Assembly (NCBI GenBank): GCA_002400495.2
Contig: NVQL02000052.1
Location: 124,001 to 188,000, forward strand
Length of the DNA: 64,000 nucleotides
Reading direction: 5' to 3'
DNA from: Alphaproteobacteria bacterium
GTDB lineage: Bacteria; Pseudomonadota; Alphaproteobacteria; Rhizobiales; OSC116
The notes beneath the pieces are model-generated. The model saw only the letters and a program-made list of their open reading frames with translations. It was not told the DNA's origin and did not search any database. Both the position numbers and the translations under genes were made by a program. Of this stretch, positions 25,346-32,857 are shown in pieces. Position 1 is the stretch's first letter. Every line of letters begins with the position of its first letter.

Positions 25346-26089
25346 TTAAGCAACAATAGGTTTTTGTTGCCCCAATATTTGCCAAAGATTTTCCATCGGC
25401 AAACCAAATTGAGCAATTTCTAGTTCAAAAAAATCACCTTTTTGCAGGTGAATATGCGGCATTTCAAACAATTTGAACGGCGCAAATAACTGAATAAAAA
25501 CATCACCAGCATGGCTGGCCTGATGCTTAAAATCCACAGGTGGAAATGCCGAAAACAGGTCATTTAAACGTAAGTTATGGTTAAAAATAACCCTGCCATT
25601 TCTCACTTGGCTTAAAACACCGTTCATCACATGCGGCATGCCGCTGGTCAGAATTTCTGGCCCTAAAGCGATCACATTATCTGCAAATTTTAATGTCGGC
25701 AAAAAACTGTGATTTAGGTTTCGTGCATCAGATAAAATATAAGCCATGCAATGACCAATTGTGAGCAAGTTGCCATCTTGCGCCACCACGCTTATCGCAG
25801 CAATTTTTGGCATGGTGGGCATGTCTTGCTCGCCCGTAACATGCTGCTGAATGGCGCTAGGCGCTTCAATAGGCGCAACGAGTTTATGTTCAGTGTATAA
25901 ATATTGTAAATCAACGGCTTGTTCAAATTCTAAGCGGTTAATTTGCTCGGCCAAAGTCAGGCCATTTTGTATACACTTTATCACCAATTGATAAGTGGTT
26001 GAAACGCCGCTAAGTGTATAGGCTTCAGTGCCTTCTCGCACCACGACGCTGCGTTTTCCCGCTTGAGTTTTTATTTGCGAAAGTAACAT
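25346..26089 (-). CDS. Shortened FAH/AraD1 (GguC-like) family protein
   Basis: A 247-aa protein that resembles the AraD1/GguC group of the fumarylacetoacetate hydrolase superfamily, whose members are about 330 aa. The N-terminal third matches (REGTEAYTLSGVSTTYQLVIKCIQNG, YTEHKLVAPIEAP), then the reading jumps from HVTG to MPKIAAISVV. About 75-80 residues that normally hold the conserved THLGSA and metal-site region are missing. The expected PEIAGLY-type acidic ligand is replaced by PKIAAIS. The C-terminal third matches again (GPEILTSGMP, ending GDFFELEIAQFGLPMEN). It may be catalytically dead or repurposed. It lies after lacK and tail-to-tail with the GbpR-like gene. Family call is from memory of motifs. 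Confidence 0.65.
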   Translation of the reverse strand: MLLSQIKTQAGKRSVVVREGTEAYTLSGVSTTYQLVIKCIQNGLTLAEQINRLEFEQAVDLQYLYTEHKLVAPIEAPSAIQQHVTGEQDMPTMPKIAAISVVAQDGNLLTIGHCMAYILSDARNLNHSFLPTLKFADNVIALGPEILTSGMPHVMNGVLSQVRNGRVIFNHNLRLNDLFSAFPPVDFKHQASHAGDVFIQLFAPFKLFEMPHIHLQKGDFFELEIAQFGLPMENLWQILGQQKPIVA

Positions 26090-26105
26090 GCTTTCATTCC
26101 TCTTT

Positions 26106-26143
26106 CAGGCTCTATCCACAGGCTCTATCCTCAGGCTCAATCT
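26106..26143. repeat. Three tandem 13-bp repeats
   Basis: CAGGCTCTATCC plus one base occurs at 26106 and 26119, with a diverged third copy (CAGGCTCAATC) at 26132. The array lies wholly between the lacK stop and the FAH-like start. It looks like a small slippage-generated repeat; no function is evident. Confidence 0.7.
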
Positions 26144-27226
26144 TCACCTCACCCGCATATCATTGGCATCAAATAGCAAGGCAAGTTTTTTATCAAACCC
26201 AACATTTATCCGGTCACCATTTTTAATATTACGGCCATCTTGGGTTTCTAAAACCAGCGTTTCATTGCCATCACTTCGCGCGTAAATAAAGCTCTGCCCA
26301 CCCAAATGCTCTAACAAGTCTACCGTCAATGAAAACTCAACATCGGCATTTTGGGTAAAATGCTCAGGGCGTATGCCGATCGAAACTTGCGCGCCAACGG
26401 CAAGGCCATCGCCGTTCACTGGCAAATCAAAACTCACTTCATTAAAGTCAATTAATTTTAAATTACATGATGTTGCGCTTACTTTTAGAATCACCGCATT
26501 TAAAAAATTCATTTTCGGCGAGCCAATAAAACCCGCCACAAATTTATTATCGGGGTCATCATAAAGCTCAAGTGGTTTGCCAAACTGCTCGACAATGCCA
26601 TCCCGCAAAACCACAATTTTATCGGCCAAGGTCATGGCTTCAACTTGGTCATGGGTCACATAAATAATGGTGGTGGCGAGTTGTTTGTGCAAGCGTGCGA
26701 GTTCGACACGCATATGCACCCGCAGCTCAGCATCTAGGTTAGATAATGGCTCATCAAACAAAAACACATCAGGATGACGCACAATGGCACGGCCGATGGC
26801 CACACGTTGGCGCTGCCCACCCGAAAGGGTTGCTGGTTTGCGATCAAGCAATTCATCAAGGCCTAAAATATCGGCTGCGTCTTGAACTTGCTTGGCAACA
26901 TCAGCCTTGCCCATACCGCCAAATTTAAGCGCAAAACCCATATTCTGCCGCACCGTCATATGCGGGTATAAAGCGTAAGATTGAAACACCATGGCAATGC
27001 CACGTTTGGATGGATCAACATCATTCATCTGTACATCGCCAATGTGCAATTCACCTACCGTGATGTCTTCAAGCCCCGCAATCATCCGCAATAATGTAGA
27101 TTTACCGCAACCAGATGGCCCGACAAAAACCACAAACTCGCCAGATTCAATGTCTAAATCGACGCCTTTTATCACTTCAAGACTGCCAAAACTTTTGCGC
27201 ACTTCACTTAATTTAAGATTACTCAT
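26144..27226 (-). CDS. lacK: CUT1 sugar ABC transporter ATPase, LacK-like
   Basis: A 360-aa MalK-type ATPase. Walker A GPSGCGKS is at residues 36-43, the Q-loop segment is VFQSYALYPHMTVRQN, the signature is LSGGQRQRVAIGRAIVRHP, and Walker B is VFLFDEPLSNLDAELR. The C-terminal regulatory domain carries GSPKMNFLNAVI and SIGIRPEHFTQ. It is the last gene of the order binding protein, permease, permease, beta-galactosidase, ATPase, which is exactly the Agrobacterium radiobacter lacEFGZK arrangement. Confidence 0.87.
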   Translation of the reverse strand: MSNLKLSEVRKSFGSLEVIKGVDLDIESGEFVVFVGPSGCGKSTLLRMIAGLEDITVGELHIGDVQMNDVDPSKRGIAMVFQSYALYPHMTVRQNMGFALKFGGMGKADVAKQVQDAADILGLDELLDRKPATLSGGQRQRVAIGRAIVRHPDVFLFDEPLSNLDAELRVHMRVELARLHKQLATTIIYVTHDQVEAMTLADKIVVLRDGIVEQFGKPLELYDDPDNKFVAGFIGSPKMNFLNAVILKVSATSCNLKLIDFNEVSFDLPVNGDGLAVGAQVSIGIRPEHFTQNADVEFSLTVDLLEHLGGQSFIYARSDGNETLVLETQDGRNIKNGDRINVGFDKKLALLFDANDMRVR

Positions 27227-27244
27227 ATTTTTCTCTTTTTTTCT

Positions 27245-29485
27245 TTATTGCGCTTGAATTTCAACATCGACCGTGCCCAGTCGTTCACCAATCACCGAAA
27301 CTGAAATTGAACCTTTGCCACCAGTGCTGCGCAGCCAAAAACCAGTTGTGCCGCCGCGCAAACTCAATTCGCTAGGGCCGATAATACTTGCAGGGCCACT
27401 CAGTTCGACATGTATGCGCTCGTTAAAAAACGGCATCACATTGCCCACTTGGTCGAGCGCCCGCACCATCACACGCACTTCTTGTTGGTCATCAAGAATT
27501 GTCTCATCTGGCTCAACTTGTAATGTTGTGGGCTGCGGGTCACGGTCAAACACATGGCTGGCTACCTGTTTGCCGTCAATATAACCAATCACCTCTGCGC
27601 CTTCCCATTTCAAGCCCCATTCGCCCATGCCTTCAGCACCAAAATGCTCCAAAGTCACAATGAAAGGTGGGTGCGGTAAATGCGGGTAATTGGCATAGTC
27701 GGGTTTGATGTTTTTAGCCACCGTGTCACCATAGCGAATGCTAATTTCATCAGCATTGCTCAATACAATTAGTGGCAATACACCACAAATATTACGCTCA
27801 CCCCGCGCCCAAATGGTCACAGGTTTTAAAATCACTTCATCCGATGGGTCACATTGGCTGCTATAGGCATAAGCGGCAAATTTTGGTTCGCGGAACATGT
27901 CCAACCCACCATGATAGCAAATCCGATCACCCGAGCCAAAATCAGCATGAGTGTTATAATCAAACATGCACCAGCCAATACAGCCTGCAATATTGTCATC
28001 ACCGTAAGATGCGTTCAATACCGATAAATGCCGCAAAACATGTTCGGCAAGCCGATCCTCTTGGTCGTGCATTTTGGTCGGGAACATATGGCCGTTATAT
28101 TCGGTCACCATATAAGGCACAATGTCTTTAAGCCCTGTAGTCTGTTGCTGGTCACGCAAAGCAATTCTGCCATGGTTTACATAAGGCAACTCATCTTGAC
28201 CTTGCACAAAATCATTCATGGTGAATACATCTTCTAAAAATTCACTATTGTCGATGCATCTCACGCCACCAGTTTGACGTGTTGAATCAAGCTCATGTGC
28301 CAACCTATTGGTTTCGGTGTAAAAATCATGATCATCAGCCGATTCATTGACCCGCACACCCCATAAAATAATCGAGGGGTGGTTCCAATCGCGCTCAATC
28401 ATGCGCTTGACATTGTCGACTGAAGTCTGTTTCCAACCTTCATCACCAATATGCTGCCAGCCAGGAATTTCCTCAAACACCAGCAAACCAATGCGGTCAC
28501 AATGCTGCATAAAATATTTAGATTGCGGGTAATGCGAGGTGCGCACGAGGTTGCATTTCAGCATATTTTTCATGATGTCAGCATCTTTTTCCTGCGCGGC
28601 TTTGCCCATAGCGTATCCTGCATATGGAAAAGATTGATGACGGTTTAAGCCGATGATTTTAAGTGGCTTACCGTTTAAATAAAACCCATCGGGTTTAAAT
28701 TCTGCAGTTCTAAAACCAAAGTCATCCGCCACGCTGTCATGGCAAGCGCCACTGCTAAATTCCACCGCCATTTTATAAAGCGTTGGGTTTTTAACATCCC
28801 ATAAAGACAGGTCTTTAAGCCCAGAGAATGAAACAGTCGCTGAGTTGGAGGCTATTTCATTCTCTGATTCTGCAATCAGTATGCCGTCCAGATCAAGCAT
28901 TTGCACTTTTACAATGCCCGAAACGGCTAGATTTTGTGGGTTATATAGATCACAACGCACCGATACGGATTTGGCATCAGTCAATTCATTAGCCGTCTCA
29001 ATTTTAATATTTGAAATTGATATTGGATCAACAATTTTTAGCCAAACATCACGATAAATGCCTGCATAGGTTAGATAATCAATGCGGTCACCAAACGGCG
29101 GTATGTCGGGGTTCTCACTGCCATCAATTTTAACGCTCAGCAGGTTTTCGCCGTCATTCAATTTACCAGTCAACCGCATTTCAAACGCTGTATAACCATC
29201 AGCATGGGCGCCAATTTGTTCGCCATTTAAATAAACCACACTGTCAGCCATCGCGCCATCAAATATCAGGCTGATCTCTTTGCCTTCAAATGCCGCATCC
29301 CACTCAATTATTTTCTGATAGGTGAACGGCTTTTGGTAATCAGCCTCATCAAAATAATTATACGGTAAATCCACCGCATTATGCGGCAAGGTCACATCTT
29401 CACCCGCAGCAAAACGCGTTGCCAAGTCACTAGAAAAACCCTGATGAAAAACCCAAGCTTGGTTATATTTAACTAAATTATGCAT
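27245..29485 (-). CDS. lacZ: Glycoside hydrolase family 2 beta-galactosidase
   Basis: A 746-aa cytoplasmic GH2 enzyme (no signal peptide). The N-terminal jelly-roll domain includes DLPYNYFDEADY and the YAGIYRDVWLKI motif that closes it. An immunoglobulin-like domain follows, then the TIM barrel with GLNRHQSFPYAGYAMG. The acid/base glutamate is E381 in GVRVNESADD and the nucleophile is E462 in MVTEYNGH. A C-terminal beta domain ends the protein. It splits imported lactose or other beta-galactosides, and the freed galactose can enter the galactose dehydrogenase/dgo route encoded nearby. GH2 also includes beta-glucuronidases; the operon order favours galactosidase. Confidence 0.86.
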   Translation of the reverse strand: MHNLVKYNQAWVFHQGFSSDLATRFAAGEDVTLPHNAVDLPYNYFDEADYQKPFTYQKIIEWDAAFEGKEISLIFDGAMADSVVYLNGEQIGAHADGYTAFEMRLTGKLNDGENLLSVKIDGSENPDIPPFGDRIDYLTYAGIYRDVWLKIVDPISISNIKIETANELTDAKSVSVRCDLYNPQNLAVSGIVKVQMLDLDGILIAESENEIASNSATVSFSGLKDLSLWDVKNPTLYKMAVEFSSGACHDSVADDFGFRTAEFKPDGFYLNGKPLKIIGLNRHQSFPYAGYAMGKAAQEKDADIMKNMLKCNLVRTSHYPQSKYFMQHCDRIGLLVFEEIPGWQHIGDEGWKQTSVDNVKRMIERDWNHPSIILWGVRVNESADDHDFYTETNRLAHELDSTRQTGGVRCIDNSEFLEDVFTMNDFVQGQDELPYVNHGRIALRDQQQTTGLKDIVPYMVTEYNGHMFPTKMHDQEDRLAEHVLRHLSVLNASYGDDNIAGCIGWCMFDYNTHADFGSGDRICYHGGLDMFREPKFAAYAYSSQCDPSDEVILKPVTIWARGERNICGVLPLIVLSNADEISIRYGDTVAKNIKPDYANYPHLPHPPFIVTLEHFGAEGMGEWGLKWEGAEVIGYIDGKQVASHVFDRDPQPTTLQVEPDETILDDQQEVRVMVRALDQVGNVMPFFNERIHVELSGPASIIGPSELSLRGGTTGFWLRSTGGKGSISVSVIGERLGTVDVEIQAQ

Positions 29486-29505
29486 TTTAAACTTTCAAAA
29501 ATAAA

Positions 29506-30333
29506 TTATTTCACTGCACCCAACATGCCTTGCACAAATTGCCGCTGCATTATAAAAAAGATTGCCAGTGTCGGCAATGTGGCCATTATCGTGCCGACCA
29601 TCACCACACCATAGTCTGGATAATAAGCCGATGCCAAAGACGAAATAACCAAGGTGATGGTTTTCAACTCATTAGATTGCAACACAATCAACGGCCACAA
29701 ATAATTGTTCCAGCTTGCCATGAATACAATGATAAACGCCGCTGCATAGGTCGATTTCATCACAGGCAGATAAATATATATAAATATTTGCCACTCTTTA
29801 AGCCCATCCACCTTGGCCGCATCGCGCAGTTCACCGGGGAAAGCCTTGGTGCTTTGGCGAAAATAAAAGATAATAAAAGCCGAAGCCAAACCCGGCAAAA
29901 TAATCGCCGCATGAGTGTTGATTAACCCCACTTTGGCGATCGAAATGAATAAAGGGATCATCAAAGCCGCGAACGGTATCATCAAAGTCAGCAATACAAT
30001 GGTATAAAGCCGCTCGCGAGGTTTGGAGCGAAACACCTCAAACCCATAACCCGCCATGGACGCGATGCCAAGCGTAAAAAAGCATGAAATAATGGTAATT
30101 TTAGATGAATTCCAAAAGATAAGCGGCACATCAACTTGCTCGAAAAACTTGGCGACATTGATTAAAAACTGATCACCAAAACTAGCCTTGCCTTTGGCGA
30201 TGTCAGTCGTATTATTGGTCGCGCCAATCACCATCCATATAAATGGAAAAATCGACAAGAATGCCATAAATGTTAAAAAGACATAAGTGAAAAAGTCAGC
30301 AAAATTCAATTTTAAAGATAGTTTTTTCATCAT
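29506..30333 (-). CDS. lacG: CUT1 sugar ABC transporter permease (MalG type), LacG-like
   Basis: A 275-aa permease with six predicted helices; helix 1 is FFTYVFLTFMAFLSIFPFIWMVIGA. The EAA loop is LRDAAKVDGLKEWQIFIYIYLPVMKSTY, and the C-terminus (FVQGMLGAVK) is MalG-like. Two adjacent ATGs (30333, 30330) exist; the second overlaps the LacF stop as ATGA. It is followed by the beta-galactosidase gene after 20 bp. Confidence 0.87.
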   Translation of the reverse strand: MMKKLSLKLNFADFFTYVFLTFMAFLSIFPFIWMVIGATNNTTDIAKGKASFGDQFLINVAKFFEQVDVPLIFWNSSKITIISCFFTLGIASMAGYGFEVFRSKPRERLYTIVLLTLMIPFAALMIPLFISIAKVGLINTHAAIILPGLASAFIIFYFRQSTKAFPGELRDAAKVDGLKEWQIFIYIYLPVMKSTYAAAFIIVFMASWNNYLWPLIVLQSNELKTITLVISSLASAYYPDYGVVMVGTIMATLPTLAIFFIMQRQFVQGMLGAVK

Positions 30334-31220
30334 TTACGATCCCGTGAAACTCTAAATTGCAGGTAAGCCAATATCACCACGATGAACACAATCACATAAG
30401 ACACTGTGGCCGCATAGCCATAACTTGGCATGAATTTAAAGGTCAGATTAAATATATAAAGTGACAGAGTCAGAGTTGAATCCGAAGGCCCACCAAGGGT
30501 TAGAATGTTGACCTCATCAAATAATTGCAATGTACCGATGGTCGAAGTAACCGTGGTGAATAAAATTACAGGTTTCATCATCGGAATGGTCAATGAGACC
30601 AACCGCCGCCACGCCGAAATGCCATCAATACGTGCCGCTTCATAAATAGATGAGTCAATATTTTGCATGGCAGACAGATAAAAAATCATATTATAACCAG
30701 TCCACCGCCATGTGATGGAAATGATGATTAAGGTTTTTGCCCAAAATGGATCAGTCAACCAGCCAATCGGGTCATCAACAATGCCAATAAACATCAAGGT
30801 TTGGTTGACCACGCCATCAATGGCAAACATAGATTTGAACAGAATGGAATAAGCCACAAGCGAAGTGACACAAGGCAAAAATATGGCAGTTCGAAACCAA
30901 CCACGCGCCCATAAGTTAGATTTATTAAGCAATGACGCCATGATCAGCGCCAAAAATATCATAATCGGCACTTGAATGGCCAAAAATGTCATTGTATTGA
31001 CCAAAGCTTTTACAAATATCGGGTCGTTGGCCAGCCTGACAATATTGTCAAACCCGCCAAATTTGGTTCTAATCCCTTTGCCAGTTTGGAACGACATCCA
31101 TAACGACCATAGAATCGGATATATCATAAATATACCCATCAGCACCAAGGCTGGCGAAACAAACATCCATCCTGTGATGTTTTTATAGCGGCCTAAATGT
31201 TCGGCACGTTGTGATGACAT
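30330..31220 (-). CDS. lacF: CUT1 sugar ABC transporter permease (MalF type), LacF-like
   Basis: Permease of 296 aa from the ATG at 31220 (MSSQRAEHLGRY); a longer frame from 31265 would run into the hairpin at 31274. Helix 1 is VSPALVLMGIFMIYPILWSLWMSF. The EAA loop is YEAARIDGISAWRRLVSLTIPMMKPVI and a LacF/MalF-typical LTLGGPSDSTLTLSLYIF follows. It forms the membrane channel together with the LacG-like subunit. Confidence 0.87.
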   Translation of the reverse strand: MSSQRAEHLGRYKNITGWMFVSPALVLMGIFMIYPILWSLWMSFQTGKGIRTKFGGFDNIVRLANDPIFVKALVNTMTFLAIQVPIMIFLALIMASLLNKSNLWARGWFRTAIFLPCVTSLVAYSILFKSMFAIDGVVNQTLMFIGIVDDPIGWLTDPFWAKTLIIISITWRWTGYNMIFYLSAMQNIDSSIYEAARIDGISAWRRLVSLTIPMMKPVILFTTVTSTIGTLQLFDEVNILTLGGPSDSTLTLSLYIFNLTFKFMPSYGYAATVSYVIVFIVVILAYLQFRVSRDRK

Positions 31221-31273
31221 AATATTTCTCAGATTTTTTTCCGCACTGGCTTTCACGAAAAGCAAATTTAAAA

Positions 31274-31297
31274 GGAGGGGGCAAAAACGCCCTCTCC
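31274..31297 (-). terminator. Stem-loop between lacE and lacF
   Basis: A 9-bp GC-rich stem (one G-T wobble) with a 6-nt loop sits 12 bp past the lacE stop and is followed on the minus strand by CCTTTT. It resembles a weak intrinsic terminator. The position matches the hairpins in the thu and peptide-type operons, so it probably lowers permease output relative to the binding protein. Confidence 0.72.
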
Positions 31298-31309
31298 TTC
31301 GGGAAGAAC

Positions 31310-32587
31310 CTATTGAGTTTGACTACGCACTTGCGCATCAATGGCTTCTAAAGCCTCTTCAATAGGCATGCCATCTTTAATAGCGGGCAATAAAGCCACC
31401 ACAGCACTGTCAGCTTCTGGTGTATAAACACCATAATTAACCGCTGGGATTTCGCCTAGCCATTTAGAGAAATTCTCCCATACTGGCTCATTGTTAAAGA
31501 ACGGGTCTGGAGTTTGATAAGCATCACCATCACGCGAGGCCATTAATGAACCCACAGCACCACGATCTTGCAAAATGGTTTGATAAAAACCAAGATCTTT
31601 GGCATAAATTTCGTCTAAGAAATCAATCGCGATGTCTTTTTCATCCGATGTTTCCAACACATACCAGCTAGAACCACCAAGGTTAGAGGCATTTTTACTG
31701 CCTTCAATGTCCAACCGCGGCACAGGTGCAACGCCCCATTTGCCCGATTGATCTGGCTGTGATTTCACCGTGCCGATCATCCACACGCCAGACACCACAG
31801 AAGCGGTTTCACCAGAAGTGAATGAACCGACATATTCAGCCCAACCAGCAGCTGGTTTATACATATTGCTCTGTTGTAATTTTTGCTGAACTTCCAAAGA
31901 TTTGGCCAATGCTTCATTGCCAATAATGTTCAACTCTTCACCAGCTTTGTCAAAATACCATTGACCGCCAGATTGCATCATAATGCGGGTTAAGCCAGCA
32001 TCATTAGGGTCAAGACCCATCATTTTATGCCCGGTTTTATCAACCACAGCTTGGCCAATCTCTAAATAACGATCCCAAGTGATATTCTGCATATCAGCAG
32101 GGCTGAAACCAGCTTCGGCTAAATAATCGATGCGGTAAAACAAGCCCGTAACACCCGAGTCAAATGGCATGCCATATACTTTGCCATCAACACTCATCAG
32201 CTCAACTTTATAAGGAGCAAATACTGAATGATCGACAACCGCGCCAATTTCAGCAAATGAGCCAGGGAAGGCTTGTAAATATCTTTGCGAGTAATAATCT
32301 TCAATCAACACAATGTCAGGCAATACATTGGTTGCGCCAGAAGCCAGAGCCACTTGTAATTTTTGCTCCACATCGGCTTTGGCAAAATCGACAATGTTAA
32401 AAGTTATGTCGGGGTGGGTTTTCGAGTATCGATCGGCCGCCTCTTGCATAATTTTAACGTTAAAATTAGGATCCCAGCACCAAATGGTCACTTCTTCAGC
32501 ACTCGCCATTGTGGCAGAGGCCAAACTTACGCTGGCAACCGTAAGTATAGAGACGCCTTTGAGCCATGTTTTGATTGGTTTTTTCAT
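31310..32587 (-). CDS. lacE: CUT1 sugar-binding protein (SBP family 1), LacE-like
   Basis: A 425-aa periplasmic receptor. The signal peptide (MKKPIKTWLKGVSILTVASVSLASATMASA) is cleaved near residue 30, before EEVTIWCWDPN. Family 1 features are FAKADVEQKLQVALASGATNVLPDIVLIEDYYSQRYLQAF, GMPFDSGVTGLFYRIDYLAEAGF and SGVWMIGTVKSQPDQSGKWGVAPVPR. A strong GGGAGG ribosome site precedes the ATG. The upstream 270 bp hold a 13-bp palindrome and a motif shared with the galactose dehydrogenase promoter. Confidence 0.87.
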   Translation of the reverse strand: MKKPIKTWLKGVSILTVASVSLASATMASAEEVTIWCWDPNFNVKIMQEAADRYSKTHPDITFNIVDFAKADVEQKLQVALASGATNVLPDIVLIEDYYSQRYLQAFPGSFAEIGAVVDHSVFAPYKVELMSVDGKVYGMPFDSGVTGLFYRIDYLAEAGFSPADMQNITWDRYLEIGQAVVDKTGHKMMGLDPNDAGLTRIMMQSGGQWYFDKAGEELNIIGNEALAKSLEVQQKLQQSNMYKPAAGWAEYVGSFTSGETASVVSGVWMIGTVKSQPDQSGKWGVAPVPRLDIEGSKNASNLGGSSWYVLETSDEKDIAIDFLDEIYAKDLGFYQTILQDRGAVGSLMASRDGDAYQTPDPFFNNEPVWENFSKWLGEIPAVNYGVYTPEADSAVVALLPAIKDGMPIEEALEAIDAQVRSQTQ

Positions 32588-32652
32588 TATTTCCTCCCTG
32601 AAATAATATAAATTAATGTCATTACTAAATGAAGAAATTACCGACCCAGTTT

Positions 32653-32716
32653 TAGAACGGTTCTAGTCATTCATTCCTACCAATGGTATTGAGTTATATG
32701 ATATCAAGTCAAATTC
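32653..32716. promoter_or_regulatory. lacE upstream regulatory region
   Basis: A 13-bp perfect palindrome (TAGAAC, G, GTTCTA) lies at 32653-32665. At 32693-32716 is the block similar to the galactose dehydrogenase promoter; read on the minus strand it includes TTGACT, with TACCAT 18 bp further as a possible -10. The remainder of the 270-bp gap (32588-32857) is AT-rich, and I see no other gene in it. Confidence 0.45.
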
Positions 32717-32857
32717 GGATTCAACGAGTGGATATAACAAAAATATTATGTCAGAGATGATATGTAAATTTTGCTATATCAAAATTATGGATTTAAATTT
32801 GACAAATAGCCCATTCTGACTTCTCTTTACAAGTTCAAACTAAAGAGGGAACATACT

